Assembly (NCBI GenBank): GCA_018389105.1
Contig: JACATO010001007.1
Location: 42,501 to 106,500, forward strand
Direction: 5' to 3'
Source of the DNA: Nautilus pompilius
Lineage: Eukaryota; Mollusca; Cephalopoda; Nautilida; Nautilidae
DNA: 64,000 nt
Positions 1 through 12,299 of the stretch are shown here, piece after piece. The translations under genes were made by a program, and so were the position numbers. Under the pieces are notes generated by a model. The model saw nothing but the letters and a program-made list of their open reading frames with translations. It had not been told where the DNA came from and did not search any database. Numbering within the stretch: position 1 is the first letter of the stretch; the number at the start of each line of letters is the position of its first letter.

Positions 1-679
1 ACAGCGAGGAAATAACCTTAGATAATTTCAAACTTATAAAGAGGTGAGTATAGAATATGGAACTCAAAGAGCGAGAGAAGATAATGGAAACGCTTCGTGG
101 TGTCGGAATAAAATTTAAAGGAAACACATAAGAACCTCCTCGGGCAGTTAGAAAACTAAATGTAATAAATAACAAAGATATTAACTGAACACAGTTGAGA
201 TGAATAACAATTTTTAAATGGTCAGTTTTATCATTTAAATTTCTTTAACTAAAGATTAGAAAAGCTCATTGAAGGGAATAGAGCTTTAAGAAGCAGCAGA
301 CACGTGTTCTATAAGTGCAGTGATCGATTTCAGTATCAATCGCTTACTTCAGCATTCTTATTAGTAGTTCTAAAAGTCAACCGATAAATCGATTTTAAAA
401 TATTACAAAAGATTTATGTCATTTGCATTTAACTTTCCTTATGTGGATGCTAGAGATGAAATGGTTTTGATGAGGGAGAAGGAGAGAAATTCTTTCTTCA
501 GTTTTCACCTGAGTGGAAGGTTGTGAAAGATAATTATTCTGTAACATTGAGTTTTACCAGTTTTTATTTCGAAAAAATAAAATAAAACAAAAGTTTTTCC
601 TTAAAACAACTCCGACGTTTGTACATCACCCACTAATAGTAATAACGGTTCGTCGTGTATTCTGGTTTAGCATATATTA
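1..679. other. AT-rich non-coding sequence
   Basis: No open frame of useful length and no recognisable repeat or RNA. Composition is strongly AT-biased with many stops in all frames. I see nothing that supports a gene here. Confidence 0.6.
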
Positions 680-1440
680 GAATGTGTGAATATATTTTGT
701 AGTAATATAAGGCAAAGCAGTGTAGTAGTCATTCAGTTACTTTACTGTTGCTGGTATATATCGAATTAATGTATGTCAAAGATTAGTATAGAAACCAGTA
801 CAGTAATTTAGCATAGTATAATAGAACACAGAAGGGTGGGCTGTAACGTATTATAATATAGCATAGCGCCATAATGCATAATATAACGCATTTTCGAGCA
901 GTATAAATAGAAGTACAGTGTAATCTACTTCACTGAAATGTGTAGTATATTGCAGTGCAATTTAGAATTATATAGTGCGGCACGTTGTTGTGGAATGAAA
1001 TTTACTATTTAATAATTAATATATCGTATAATACCATGGTGTAGCATAATGTAGTAAATTGTATAACAGTACACTTCACTTGGAACATTATATTGTAGTT
1101 ATTATAGAAATGCTGCAAAATGTACTATAATGTAATGCAATATGACGCAACGTGTAAAAATACTACTGTGTGGCAGTTTTTAAGTAGGAAGCTGTACACT
1201 AAAGTGTAGTATAGCTGACTACAAAGTATAATAATGTATATTATTGTTTACTGTAGCACACCATTGTGATTAATGTCATTCTGCTATATTCTCATGGACT
1301 TAAGTGTAGTAACGTAAACGTGATAAAACGAGGCAAGTCGAGTATAGTGTTGTGATTAGTGAGGTACCATCGCAAGTTTTAAAGTAACATAGCTTCATTA
1401 TGCCTTTTATTTAAGTGTAGTACAAAAAATGTAACAAAGT
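680..1440. repeat. Eroded 5-bp-periodic simple-sequence tract
   Basis: The stretch is dominated by variants of TAGTA, TAGCA, TAATA, GTAGT and GCATA, and in places they stack in 5-base register (for example TAGCA TAGTA TAATA near 810). It looks like an old pentanucleotide microsatellite or satellite worn down by point mutation and small indels, rather than unique sequence. No coding potential is seen. The boundaries are approximate because the periodicity fades gradually at both ends. Confidence 0.5.
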
Positions 1441-4400
1441 GTTTATCGTTTACGGAAGTGTACTGTTGTGAACAGTATTATCCCATGTTCTACAGTAACG
1501 GATGATGGACAGACAGGCTTCAAGACATCAACTTTCGATTTTTCCTGACTTTTTATGTTTTTGATAACTTGGTCAGATGCGATAAAAAGTAAAATTATTA
1601 TTTTCCGGATAAGTCTTTCGCTCTTTTCGTTTCGAAGTGTTATTCTGTCCCTTTTATTTGCTATGAAACTTTTTCTAAACAACTTAGTTTTAAAAGGGTG
1701 ATTTTATTTTAAAAAATGAAATTATTCTAAAAAAGAAAGAAAAAAAACAACAACAAACAAGTGGCTATAATTTGTTAAAAGTTCATGTACGTGTGAAACA
1801 ATAAGAAGATCGAATGCGCACGTGCGGAGACATATGTGTAAGGGGAAGTATAAGATCTTTTAAGAATCGACAAGATGCTAGCCTAAAGCACGCTGTCTCG
1901 CGCCGCGACAAGGGGCCGGAAGAAATCAGCCTCCCATTAATACCATGACAAACAGCTATTCTATGTTGCCATTGTTCCTAGGTATTATTAATTGCAATCT
2001 TAAGGCACGAAAATTATTATAGCGATGACTATATATGGGGAAAGCATGAGTCAGTCGGCAAAAGGGAGCGAATCTGTTAGAAAACGTTTACTAACTTGTT
2101 ATTTTAAATTTATTCATGAGAATGGTTTATCTGAGTTTGGAATAAACCCAAAATAAAAGTTTTGCTTAATATTTATTGTATTTTAATTTTTTTAATAGAA
2201 AAATTTTAGGCATTTAAAAAATGTTAGTTTATTTGACTATCACACATTCCATTTTCCGAAATAAGGAAGATTTTAACGAATCTTTTGACTTTTTTATTAT
2301 TCACGTGTAATCATTTTGAAATATTATTGAATATATATTTTAAAAAACACAGTTCATAATGTCGATTTTTAAATTAAATAATGCAAGAAAAGAAAAAGGA
2401 AATACTAACAAAGTATAAACAAAAAACCTTTTTGTAATTTACAAAAAAAAATCAAATAGAAAGGTATTTTCTAAAACTCATCAAAGTGTTTTTAAAATAG
2501 TGTTCGGATTTATATGCTTCAAAAATCAGCTGAATTTCGAGGTAAGTTTACTGGTGACGCCTTGTACAGTATTTTAGATCTTCATGATGGGATGATGAAA
2601 ATATTCTCTGAATCTCTCAGCACCATACAGCTTTTTAAAAAAAAAAACCCAAAGGAGATCTTCCTTATTTTCAATTAAAAACAAACAAACTTGCATAACA
2701 TTAAGTATTTTAAATTTCTTATCATCAAGTGTTTTTGTCCAGTTTTCTCGTTTTTTTCTTGCATTCCGTATTACTTATTGAGATTGCCTTTTGACAAATA
2801 ATTTGCCGTAATTTTCATATCTGGACAATTATTATTAATTATTTCAAACTTAATGCACAAATTTTATTCACTGTCAACGTTGTTTGGTCGTACACCAGTC
2901 TCTACAACGGATAACAGGGGAGATTACCCTGGTGAGAAACCGCGGTGCTACCATTATCCGTTTGAAAGCAATTTCCCTATTCAGCACCACAAATGTCCTA
3001 GCACTTCCGACTTCGAGAGGGAAATCCTCACTAGAAATGTTTACTTTTACATGCAGGAGAAATCGAACACGACTTGTTGGTTAAGAATGGTGAGAAGAAA
3101 CTAAACCAGAGTGGTACATCAAACCGAGTATGTCTCGACTAGGCATGGAACTCGGCTTTAGATTTCTGGTAATTTACCTAACTAACTACCGAGCCACCTC
3201 TTTAATGCCGATAAGTAAATTCCTTATTTCACACCTGAACCCCGATTGTAAAACATCTATTTTTCAAGTGTAGTAAATTAAAACATTATTTTTACGCGTT
3301 CTTAAAACAAAATTATATACTTGATTACTTTATTGCGTAGGTGATCAGTAATAATACGATAACAAGCAAAGCACTTTAAGACTAAACTAAAGCGATTTTA
3401 AAATTATAGTAGTGAATAGTCTGATGTACGCCAATGAGATGCTGAGTTTTGAACCAAAGTTTACTGACTTCTCATTGATCTTTAAGTTTTTGTGGCAAAT
3501 GGGGTGACGTATTTGAATACTGAAAAGCAAATAAGTATTATTTTTAATTTTTGAAAGAAAACAGTAGGATCCAAACACAGTAGAAAAGAAAGCATAAACT
3601 AAAGTTGTTTTTTTTTTAATGTAATTGGAAGATTTTTCTATGTATGTATACAAGTATTGCTTCAAAAACACGGTGTGTGTTGGGGGAGAGAAATGACGCT
3701 ATACTGTATCAGAATACCTTGATGTCTTGAGCTAACCTTTCGTCAAGCAGTGTCTGCAGGTTGATATAAGTATTAAAGCATTTATTCCTAGATTCTGAGT
3801 GTCTGTGTTAGAGGAGAGCTTTAAATCACCAACTCGATAGTCAAAGACCTCGGGCTGTCACAATGATAATGTTAGTAAAACAAACGCCAAAGGCGGCACA
3901 CCAAAAATATACATTAACAGATGTGGAACCTTTTGGGATTCTAAACAAATACTTTATCGGTTTTAGAAAAAAACAAAGAACGACTATAATTAAAAATGAC
4001 AAATAAACCGCAGTTCAAACATTTGAAGTGCAGGTATATGTACGCCATTTCGAGCAGAACTAATTCCATTTTTACCTATAAACAGAATAATGGTTGGTAA
4101 ACAATGAAGAACCTAAACCGGAAGTAGAATATTTGTGAATTGTAATCAAAATCCTTCATCATTCAAAACGAGCTGTAACTAAGAAAGAGAATGTCCAGGT
4201 ACCAAAATAACAATCGAGTGGAAAGAAAAGATTCATTGACGAAATTGTGCTAGGGATAAATTCAGATTATTCAGTCGATTCCGATAAATATTGATTGTAT
4301 AAATTTTAATTTAGAATTTGAACACTGACTGACCAAAATCCCGCGGTCTTCTACACTGCCACTGAGTCTAGTGAGTCATATTGTTAATTAAACCAATCCT

Positions 4401-7070
4401 CTTTTCCAGAAAAATGTGATAATATTTACTCGAAAATAAGTTGTTTTTTGGGAGTTTTTTCTTGGTGTTAATACATTTTGTATAGAATTCGACAATTTAA
4501 TGCATCTGTTTAAATAAAAAGAAGTATGAAATGTGCATCCCTTTCTTTTATATATTTTTATACTTCGTCAGTATTAATTTTGACAAAGATACACACACAC
4601 ACAAACAAATCTACTTTAATTTACTGGAGAACGCTGCACCTCAAGTGTTCAGTTTGTACAATTCTCCGCTTTAATGTTTCTAAAGTGATGTTTACTAAAG
4701 GAAAAACTTGAGATGTAGTCGCAATAAAATATAAAAAGTTGTTAAAATCGGCCAAATATTATCGTTTTCTGACGAATACTGCAGCACTTGATCCCAGTAG
4801 TCGTTTAAAATAGCCAAGTTCTAGATGTTCCGTCTTAGGAAGAAACCAATCTCTATCTAACATGCCATGTAAAATTAACAATAAATCTTGGAATCCGTTC
4901 TAATTATATTTGAGAGATTTAGGGGCTATGTACAAAATTGCCCGTTGGATTATAAGGCTAAGTCTGGCAAAGGGACCGTGCAACGGTGCACTAAGCCGAG
5001 TTGTCGAAATCAATTTGGACATCGGAGAACTGGTCGAGATAAGATTGGCAAACCAGCAATTATTTCAATTAACATGAGAAGGGCGAAAGGCGACTAAATC
5101 CTATTTTAATAATCCATTTTTAATCCAGATGAAATTTAATTTAGACTTAGCAGAACAATGCTAGTCCTAGCCAGAACGTCTTCAAGTTCACGGATTATGA
5201 TCAGGGTTCGGTTTGCTAAGATTGTTAAGATTCCGATTTTTCAACAGAGAAAGATAAATGTCAGTAAGTTTGAAAGTTAATGTTAAAAATTACAAAAAAA
5301 ATATTGCTTGTAATAAAAACAAACAAAAACAAATGAATTTGAAAAATTTTACTTATCAAACGAAGTAGACTTTTTGTATTGTCTTATTATGTCCCGCATT
5401 TAAATTCTGTCCTGAAGTGAAGAGATGTTTTCTTATAAAAATTTAACTTTGAACTGCTAAATGATTTTCTACATATTAAAAGTAATTATATGCAAAGCTT
5501 TATTTAAAAAACTTTTAAAAATTCCAAAAATGTAGTTAATACGCGGGTGTCTGAAACATGTTCATAGACAGCAGAACTGGTGGCTTGCAGTAATTACACG
5601 AGACTTTGTGCTGAAATATTGATAGAACTTGGTAAGATCACGTAAGATCTCCTTTCAAATCGCGCTTTCAATTCGTTGTTGTTGTTGTTGTTGTGCTTTT
5701 GCCACTGTTTTACAACTTGCAATCAGGTTTTGCTAAGACTCCCATTTATGTTTTTAATTTTTTATTTATATTTTGCGAGATGTAAATATTTTTTTAAAGA
5801 GAGACCCTTTACTAAGTACAGCAACAAATTGGCTAAATGGAGTGCACCATTCCTTCCTTGCAAAAGAGAAAGGATGGGTGGTCTTGATTTATAGCCGTCT
5901 ACTCGGAACAAAATACAGAGTAACCCGTCTTCCTTATCGAACAGCTGAAGCAGAGTTCTCGTCTTTTTTAAAAAATAGATAACTGGCAAGAAGTAGCCTG
6001 TTCCTGAAAGTGAATACGCGGATAACGAAGTATACTGAGAATCATCCATATTTCATTGCTTTCATCACAGCTAAACTATTTGATTTGTTGAGGGAAGCCA
6101 GTTGAAAATCCCCACGCCGTCATTCTGCTTGAAACTAATGAAAAGCTGGAGGTAAAATCTAGTTTTTGTTTGGAATCTGTCAGTGCCAGAGTAGAGAACT
6201 CAGCGCGAGCCTATTTTGCAATGATATCGGCCAGTGGTCGAATGCATTTATTTGCTTTTCTTTTTCAACAGCTTCATTTTAGCTCAGAGAGTTTGACGAC
6301 CATCTTATAGAATATTCATTTATACATATAATGCTAGATTTGCGAATTTTCTGCTTCATTCATTTTACTATTTTTTTGGTGCTAAATCCTCGTAATTGCC
6401 AGCTATTTTTTTTTTTCAATTTGCGCATGCGGTAAAAACCAGTCAACAGTCAGGTGAATTTAGCAACGCAAAGTAAAATGCGTATAATGAACGATTTTGC
6501 AGATTTAGCATCCTTCGCATACAAGAACACATTTATTAAAGCGAGTGTACATCAGTTTTTTTTTTAAAAATTTATTAAAATACTGCGCTTTATTAAAGCT
6601 GATTAAACTTTAAGTTTACACTGAATTAAACTGGACTGGAGCGCTAACCGTTTACTGTTAGTAACGTTAAATACCACATGGAATTATTTCCCTGCCATGT
6701 TACCTTTGTTCCTAGTTATTCATGCGTTCTTTTTGTTGTTGTCGCTATGACACGTTCGGCATTCAAGTCAACAAAGAAGAGCCATTTAAAGATAATAGGA
6801 CCACGACAACAACAAAAGTAAAAATCATTGTTACTAATAAAACAGATGAATTTAAGGCAATCCAATATTTATATTATGCGCGTTACCTTGGCGCTTTACT
6901 TTGAAGTTTATATACGACTGTCAGGTATTGGCAGTGTTTTCCTTTTTTTCGGATCTATTAAGAAATTAAAATTTTATTAAATTAAGAAAGTAGCGCGGCT
7001 GCTTTAAATAAATAAAGGTTAGTGAATGAATGAATAAAGCTGATTGCCTCCGGGATAATTCATAAGCTGA
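1441..7070. other. Non-coding AT-rich stretch
   Basis: Only short frames (under 100 codons) with low-complexity, compositionally driven translations are present. A small (GTT)5-type tract sits at about 5676-5692. No splice-flanked open frame, tRNA-like head or TIR pair was recognised. I see nothing else that can be supported. Confidence 0.55.
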
Positions 7071-7090
7071 ATATATATATATATATATAT
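7071..7090. repeat. (AT)n microsatellite
   Basis: Ten uninterrupted AT dinucleotides, flanked by ordinary AT-rich DNA. Confidence 0.95.
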
Positions 7091-10000
7091 GAAACTTTTG
7101 CGATCAGTAATGTCTGTTTGCGATTTCCAGATAACCGATACAATACGAAAAATAATAATACATAATTATCGGATTGCACGATAAATGTATTTCTTGACAT
7201 GCTGCCAATATATCAAGAAACATTCAGATTTCATGGGCTTCATTACGTCTTATAAAAAAGTCACCTTAACCGGTCTTATATCTGAATGCATGTACATTGT
7301 TTTACCTCGAAGCATGGTATGCGCGGATTAGTTTGCTGTCACCGCTGAAGCCCTAATATGCTTATAAAAATCGCGCAGGAAATAAAAAAAAAAGTAGGGC
7401 CCTTTCATCTACATAGTAATTTGCGCTGTCGTCAACAGAGAAATTGGAGGACAGTAGTCTAACGATACCTGTAATTTGGATGGTTTGAAGTGCTGTTATG
7501 GGAAGGACAGGCAGCCAGCTATGAACCCCCTACGGCTTCGCTCATTTGAACAGCGCACCGGGCTAAAGAAATAAACATGGGATATACTGGGTGTTTGCGG
7601 CGCCACTTGCTAAAGCGTAAGAGGTCTGATCCGTCATGTCTTTTCCCTGTTGGCGCTACGCTATACCATTTTCTTCTAAACTACCCTGTCCGCCAAAAGA
7701 AGTTCGTGAAACAGTTTTAATAAACCATGGAAAGTTCGTTAAAATAGGAACTTCAGACCACTGACGGTTACCCGCAGTTGCCGTCAATAATAGTTTGGAG
7801 AAAAACTTATTTTTCTGAAACAACAACAACAATAACACTCTTCCAAATAAATAAGTATATTACACCTTAAAACAAACTTAAACAACTGAATAAATTATAA
7901 ATAAATCTAAAGAGAAAAAAAAAAGGACGAAGCCGTTATTTACCTTTCTAAGTTAATTTTTATAAGGAGCATTGGTATATGCTAAAATAAAAAACAAAAC
8001 AACTCAAAACAGAGATATGCAAATTCCAGAATGGAAGAATTACAGGTTTCTTGCCCTTAGGATATTTGGTAAAGGAAAAAAATAAGTTAAACGTTTGTAG
8101 AGTATTCGTGAAAAAAATCGAAAAGTTCCTGAGAAAGCAAAAAAGAAATAAAGCAATTCTACACTGCATTCACCAATTTTCATATTTAAGGTGACATAAA
8201 CGCGATGCAAACATAAACCTTTGGTCCTTTAAGTCACTCGTTAAAGACAGCCATTTTATTTGGTGTAGTTCTTGTTAATACCTGAGTATTGAAAGTAAAG
8301 CGAAATTCTAACAAAATGTTAATAGCGAAGTCGCATGCACCCACACTGAATGGTTAAATTTTATTAGTAGCGAGCTGACCTTCAGTCTTCTTACTAAATA
8401 ATACAAGAATTAATTTTAAAAAAGTGAAGAAAAAGACTAACAACAAGTAAATATTTCGATTACCTTATTTCTAAATGATGGTAATATCTTTGTCGCAATA
8501 GATATAATGCAACCGTTGACTTATTTTGTTGCCAATTTGCTCACTTCCTTTTACTTCGACGATAATAATAGACTAAGATTAAAGTAAACCTAAATGGCAA
8601 TTAATTATGCACGTAGAATTTATATATATAGAAGAACGATGGTATTAACAAAGGATTGTTTTTTTTTGCTCTTGAAAAAAACTGATTTTAACTACGCCTA
8701 ATTAAGCAGGTGAGAAGTCACTGCTTGAGTGCAAAGATGTCCCAGAATATTCTTCTCTTTCTAATCAGCCACATATTTTAGTGAAGTTTGTAAGCCAAGC
8801 ATAAAAAATTAAACCGTGCACTTAAAAATTTTTTTATGAAAAACCATGCCTCATTTTAGTAGTTCAGTTAAAAATACTTTTGAAAACTCAATAAAGTATA
8901 TAAACTAATTAAATTTATTTGACATGTAAGTCATTCCTAAGTAAATTGACATTTGATAGTTTGGCAATATGGCGTTGTGACCAACAACTTTCATTTCTAG
9001 ACAGTTTAAAAACGAAAAACGTTTTTAATTATATCTTATCTCAGGATCAGAAAATAATAATAGTCTTGATCTATGTAAACGTAGTGTACTTCACTGGTTT
9101 TTAGGTGTTATATGCCAAATCTGACAGCGGTCATGTTTGAGCAGGAAACCGAATGAGGTAGAATAACCAAAATTCTCAAAAATTCTAATCCTATTTCCAG
9201 ATGTACGACCTTATCGGATGTTTTTAGTCACAGAGAAATGAGTTATTCTACCATTGTCATTGGTTTATTTTTTTTTTTGTATATTTGTTTTCTAGTTGAT
9301 ATTTGAAGTTTTTTTTTTTGCAGGATATCAGATCAGGGAATTTATACGTATGTTTTACATAATTTACACTGGAATTGCAAAAAAGTAATTAATCTAGTTT
9401 ACTTTTATGCCCATCCATCCCCCCCAAAAAGCATATCAGATCCTCATTCTGACACATGTCAGACTCGGAAAGGCAACCTATACAACAATTCCTGCAGGGT
9501 TAAAAGAAAGAGATGCATGAGAAGTTTAATTTAGATTGCTAATCAATCCACAGGATTTTGCTATTAACCACAATTATTTTAATTGAAAAGATTGCTGATT
9601 TATGATAAGAAGCGGGTTATCACAATTTATGTGACTAACAGAGAATGGGATTTTTCTTAAAACGGAGCTTAATATTAAAGACCTGTCAAATTTTACGCGC
9701 ACAAAAATATATAGGCTGTTTTGCCTCTTTACGGTGTTACAAATGTTCGTAGCCTGACACGTGTAAAATAGTTCTTTTTTTGCACTGATAAAACAAGCAT
9801 CAATCAAATGTTTTCAAGAAAATCCATCCCAAGAAACTTAAGGTTTCATGTCTGACTGCTTAATAAATCTGATGGCCAGGAATCTCAGAGGTGAGGTAAG
9901 TATTGAAACGCACGGTATCTTACAATTGCTTGATCTTCCGATTACGAAATTCAGTAGAACATCGCATAATATCAAAGTGTAACAATTTGCAGGAGAAACA

Positions 10001-10425
10001 ACAAAGAAATACTTGTTGTAATTCAATATACAGCAACTTCATTATTTTTCAATGAGTTATCTCCTAGACATTTTACGAAAACTTGATCAAGAAAAGCTTA
10101 AACGTTAATGTCATAAAACCGTCGTGTTGAAAATTTACAGTAATCTTACTTTTTAATTTTACAGTAACGTACTAACTTGGCCAGTTAATTCGGCAGACAA
10201 TAGATTTCGATATGTTGGCTTTTGCATTGCACATATCGAGCCTTCAATCTGAATCCACACCGGTTCTCTAACGATGGAACGTCTTCCACTTCACGTGATA
10301 AACCAGTCTGCAAGGATGACACCGAATGAGTGGGAAATGGCAGCTGGAATTTGAAATAGGTTTTATCCGAAACAATTTTAAAATTCGCAGCAACCAGTAT
10401 ATTCGGGAATCGTTCCGTCTCTCTG
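7091..10425. other. Non-coding AT-rich stretch
   Basis: No open frame with protein-like composition and no recognised repeat. Homopolymer A and T runs are scattered through it. Nothing further can be supported. Confidence 0.5.
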
Positions 10426-10429
10426 TCAT

Positions 10430-10490
10430 GTTCTAGAAACTCTTTCGAAACGTTCTTTTCGATCTAGAAAATTCTGGAGATTTCTGTGAA
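10430..10490. promoter_or_regulatory. Heat-shock-element-like motif cluster
   Basis: Inverted nGAAn/nTTCn pentamers are clustered. TTCTAGAA occurs at 10431-10438. The stretch 10466-10485 reads AGAAA ATTCT GGAGA TTTCT, four alternating units with one GAG variant. TTTCGAAACGTTC lies between them. HSF trimers are known to bind three or more contiguous alternating GAA units, so the second block fits the rule. No transcription unit can be identified beside it, so a regulatory role is inference only, and chance in an AT-rich genome is a real alternative. Confidence 0.3.
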
Positions 10491-10499
10491 CCTTTGAAC

Positions 10500-11840
10500 A
10501 TCTTCAATCGATGATGAGGCTGCTTATCAAGAAGTAAAAAAAACAGATGCGCATAAAGTGGGTAACCGTTCGTAGTAGACAAACGATTGGTGCACGTGTC
10601 TAAATTGCTTTGACACGAACGGAAGTTGTCGAAAACCTGCGCTTCCGGTAAGAAATGTCGGAACGATTGTTTGAACGATTAAGAAAATCGGACACTTTTC
10701 TTTTAAGAAAAGCTTTGGATTTACAGAAAGAAAGACAAAAATCCCCATAAAAATCGCCGTGGGAATAACGGATTTTGGTAAGGCTTCAAGAGACGGTTAA
10801 GTTTGCCTCGAGTGCTACGCTAGCTAAGGAATTGGAGTAAAGTATTGCTACAAAGACATCGAATATAACTAGTGACAATGGGTTTCAAATTACAATAAGC
10901 TAAGAAATCAACAAGTGAAAGGTCCTTGGTCGAGTTTATATCTGCAGATGAAAGTTTACTTACATTTTTTTAAAAATCATGATGCTTTTAGAGTCTAAAA
11001 AAATCAGGTGAAAAAATCAAACTGCATTTATATCAACCAAGAAGAATCCAGTAAGGTGTCTAATTATATGAGTTTCTCCTCTGCTAATGGTAAAGACGGT
11101 TTGATGATCCTACCAAAACGAATATTAAGGAATATAAATCAGTATATAAATCTTTTACAAATTTATTTAATAAAATTTGTTAAGAAACTGTAGCTTGATG
11201 ATAACTTTTCTCAAAATAAGGCACCATGTCACAGCTGGTTGCGACAGGAAAATATATTACGAGAAATGTCAGCTAGCAAACAGAAGAAATAGAAAGACAA
11301 AAGTTATTATGAAGGCTAAGAAAAAGGAATCTTTATGCAAGGCATTAGTTTACAAAATACGAGGTAGAAGGAGACCGGTCATCACAAGCAGTGCTCTGGT
11401 AAAAAATATCAAGAAAAAATAGAGAATTTGTATTTACGAGTATAAATTTTTCTTGTTGTTATAATTACAGCTTTATTTTGTAATTTTCTTTACTATGATT
11501 TTAATAGAAATTTCCTGAAACCAAAACAGTTTTACTTGGCTTTCAGCCTCATGTTTAAAAATACATAAAATATTGGAAATCACTGAGTTGGTAATTTTGA
11601 CTGGCCAAGGTCGTTCCTTTTAACTGTAGATTTGTCGAAATTTTTTCCAGAGTACGCGGAATATTTCTTGACAACTACGAGTATATCGAGATCCTTAATG
11701 CAACAGATAGGTTCCATACAAGCCGACCAAAACATTTCTAATTGTAACGGAGCTAGTTAACAAACTGTTGTTAATTGAAGAGCAGCCAGTGTTGATATTT
11801 AAATAAAAGAAAATAGAGGTCCAGAAAAAGAGATGTTGCT

Positions 11841-11842
<2 letters not shown>
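10500..11842. other. Non-coding stretch
   Basis: Short frames only, none longer than about 81 codons, with no recognisable domain. Lysine-rich translations simply reflect A-rich DNA. Nothing else is supported. Confidence 0.5.

Positions 11843-11907
<65 letters not shown>
11843..11907. repeat. (TAA)n microsatellite with one phase slip
   Basis: About 21 TAA units, interrupted once by an extra AT (…AATAATATAATAAT…) near 11875. The tyrosine-rich frame on the minus strand here is an artefact of the repeat. Confidence 0.97.
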
Positions 11908-12202
11908 CAAACTGTTCATTACTGAAAGACTAAGCATTTTCAAACAAAATGTATTTAGTAACGTATTTGTTGTTGACTTTCATAAATATGGACAACTGAA
12001 AAAACATCTGATAAACAGAGATAAATGAAAATGTCTAAAACGTATTAATAGAAAGATAAAACATTACGTTGTTGTTATTTGATGAATATACATATAATGG
12101 ACAATTTTTTCTTTTATATCTTTATTTTCATAATTAAATTGATAAAATCGAATTTTAAACGTGGAGAAAACATTGTGTTGTTTTACACTCATCGATATTT
12201 CA

Positions 12203-12228
12203 GAGTGTGTATGTGTGTGTGTTTTTGT

Positions 12229-12266
<38 letters not shown>

Positions 12267-12284
12267 TGTGTGTGTGTGTGTGTG
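12203..12284. repeat. (GT)n microsatellite
   Basis: An imperfect GT dinucleotide tract broken by AT, TTTT, CTC and GG interruptions. The cysteine/valine-rich frame across it is a repeat artefact. Confidence 0.95.
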
Positions 12285-12299
12285 GCGCAAAATTATGAG

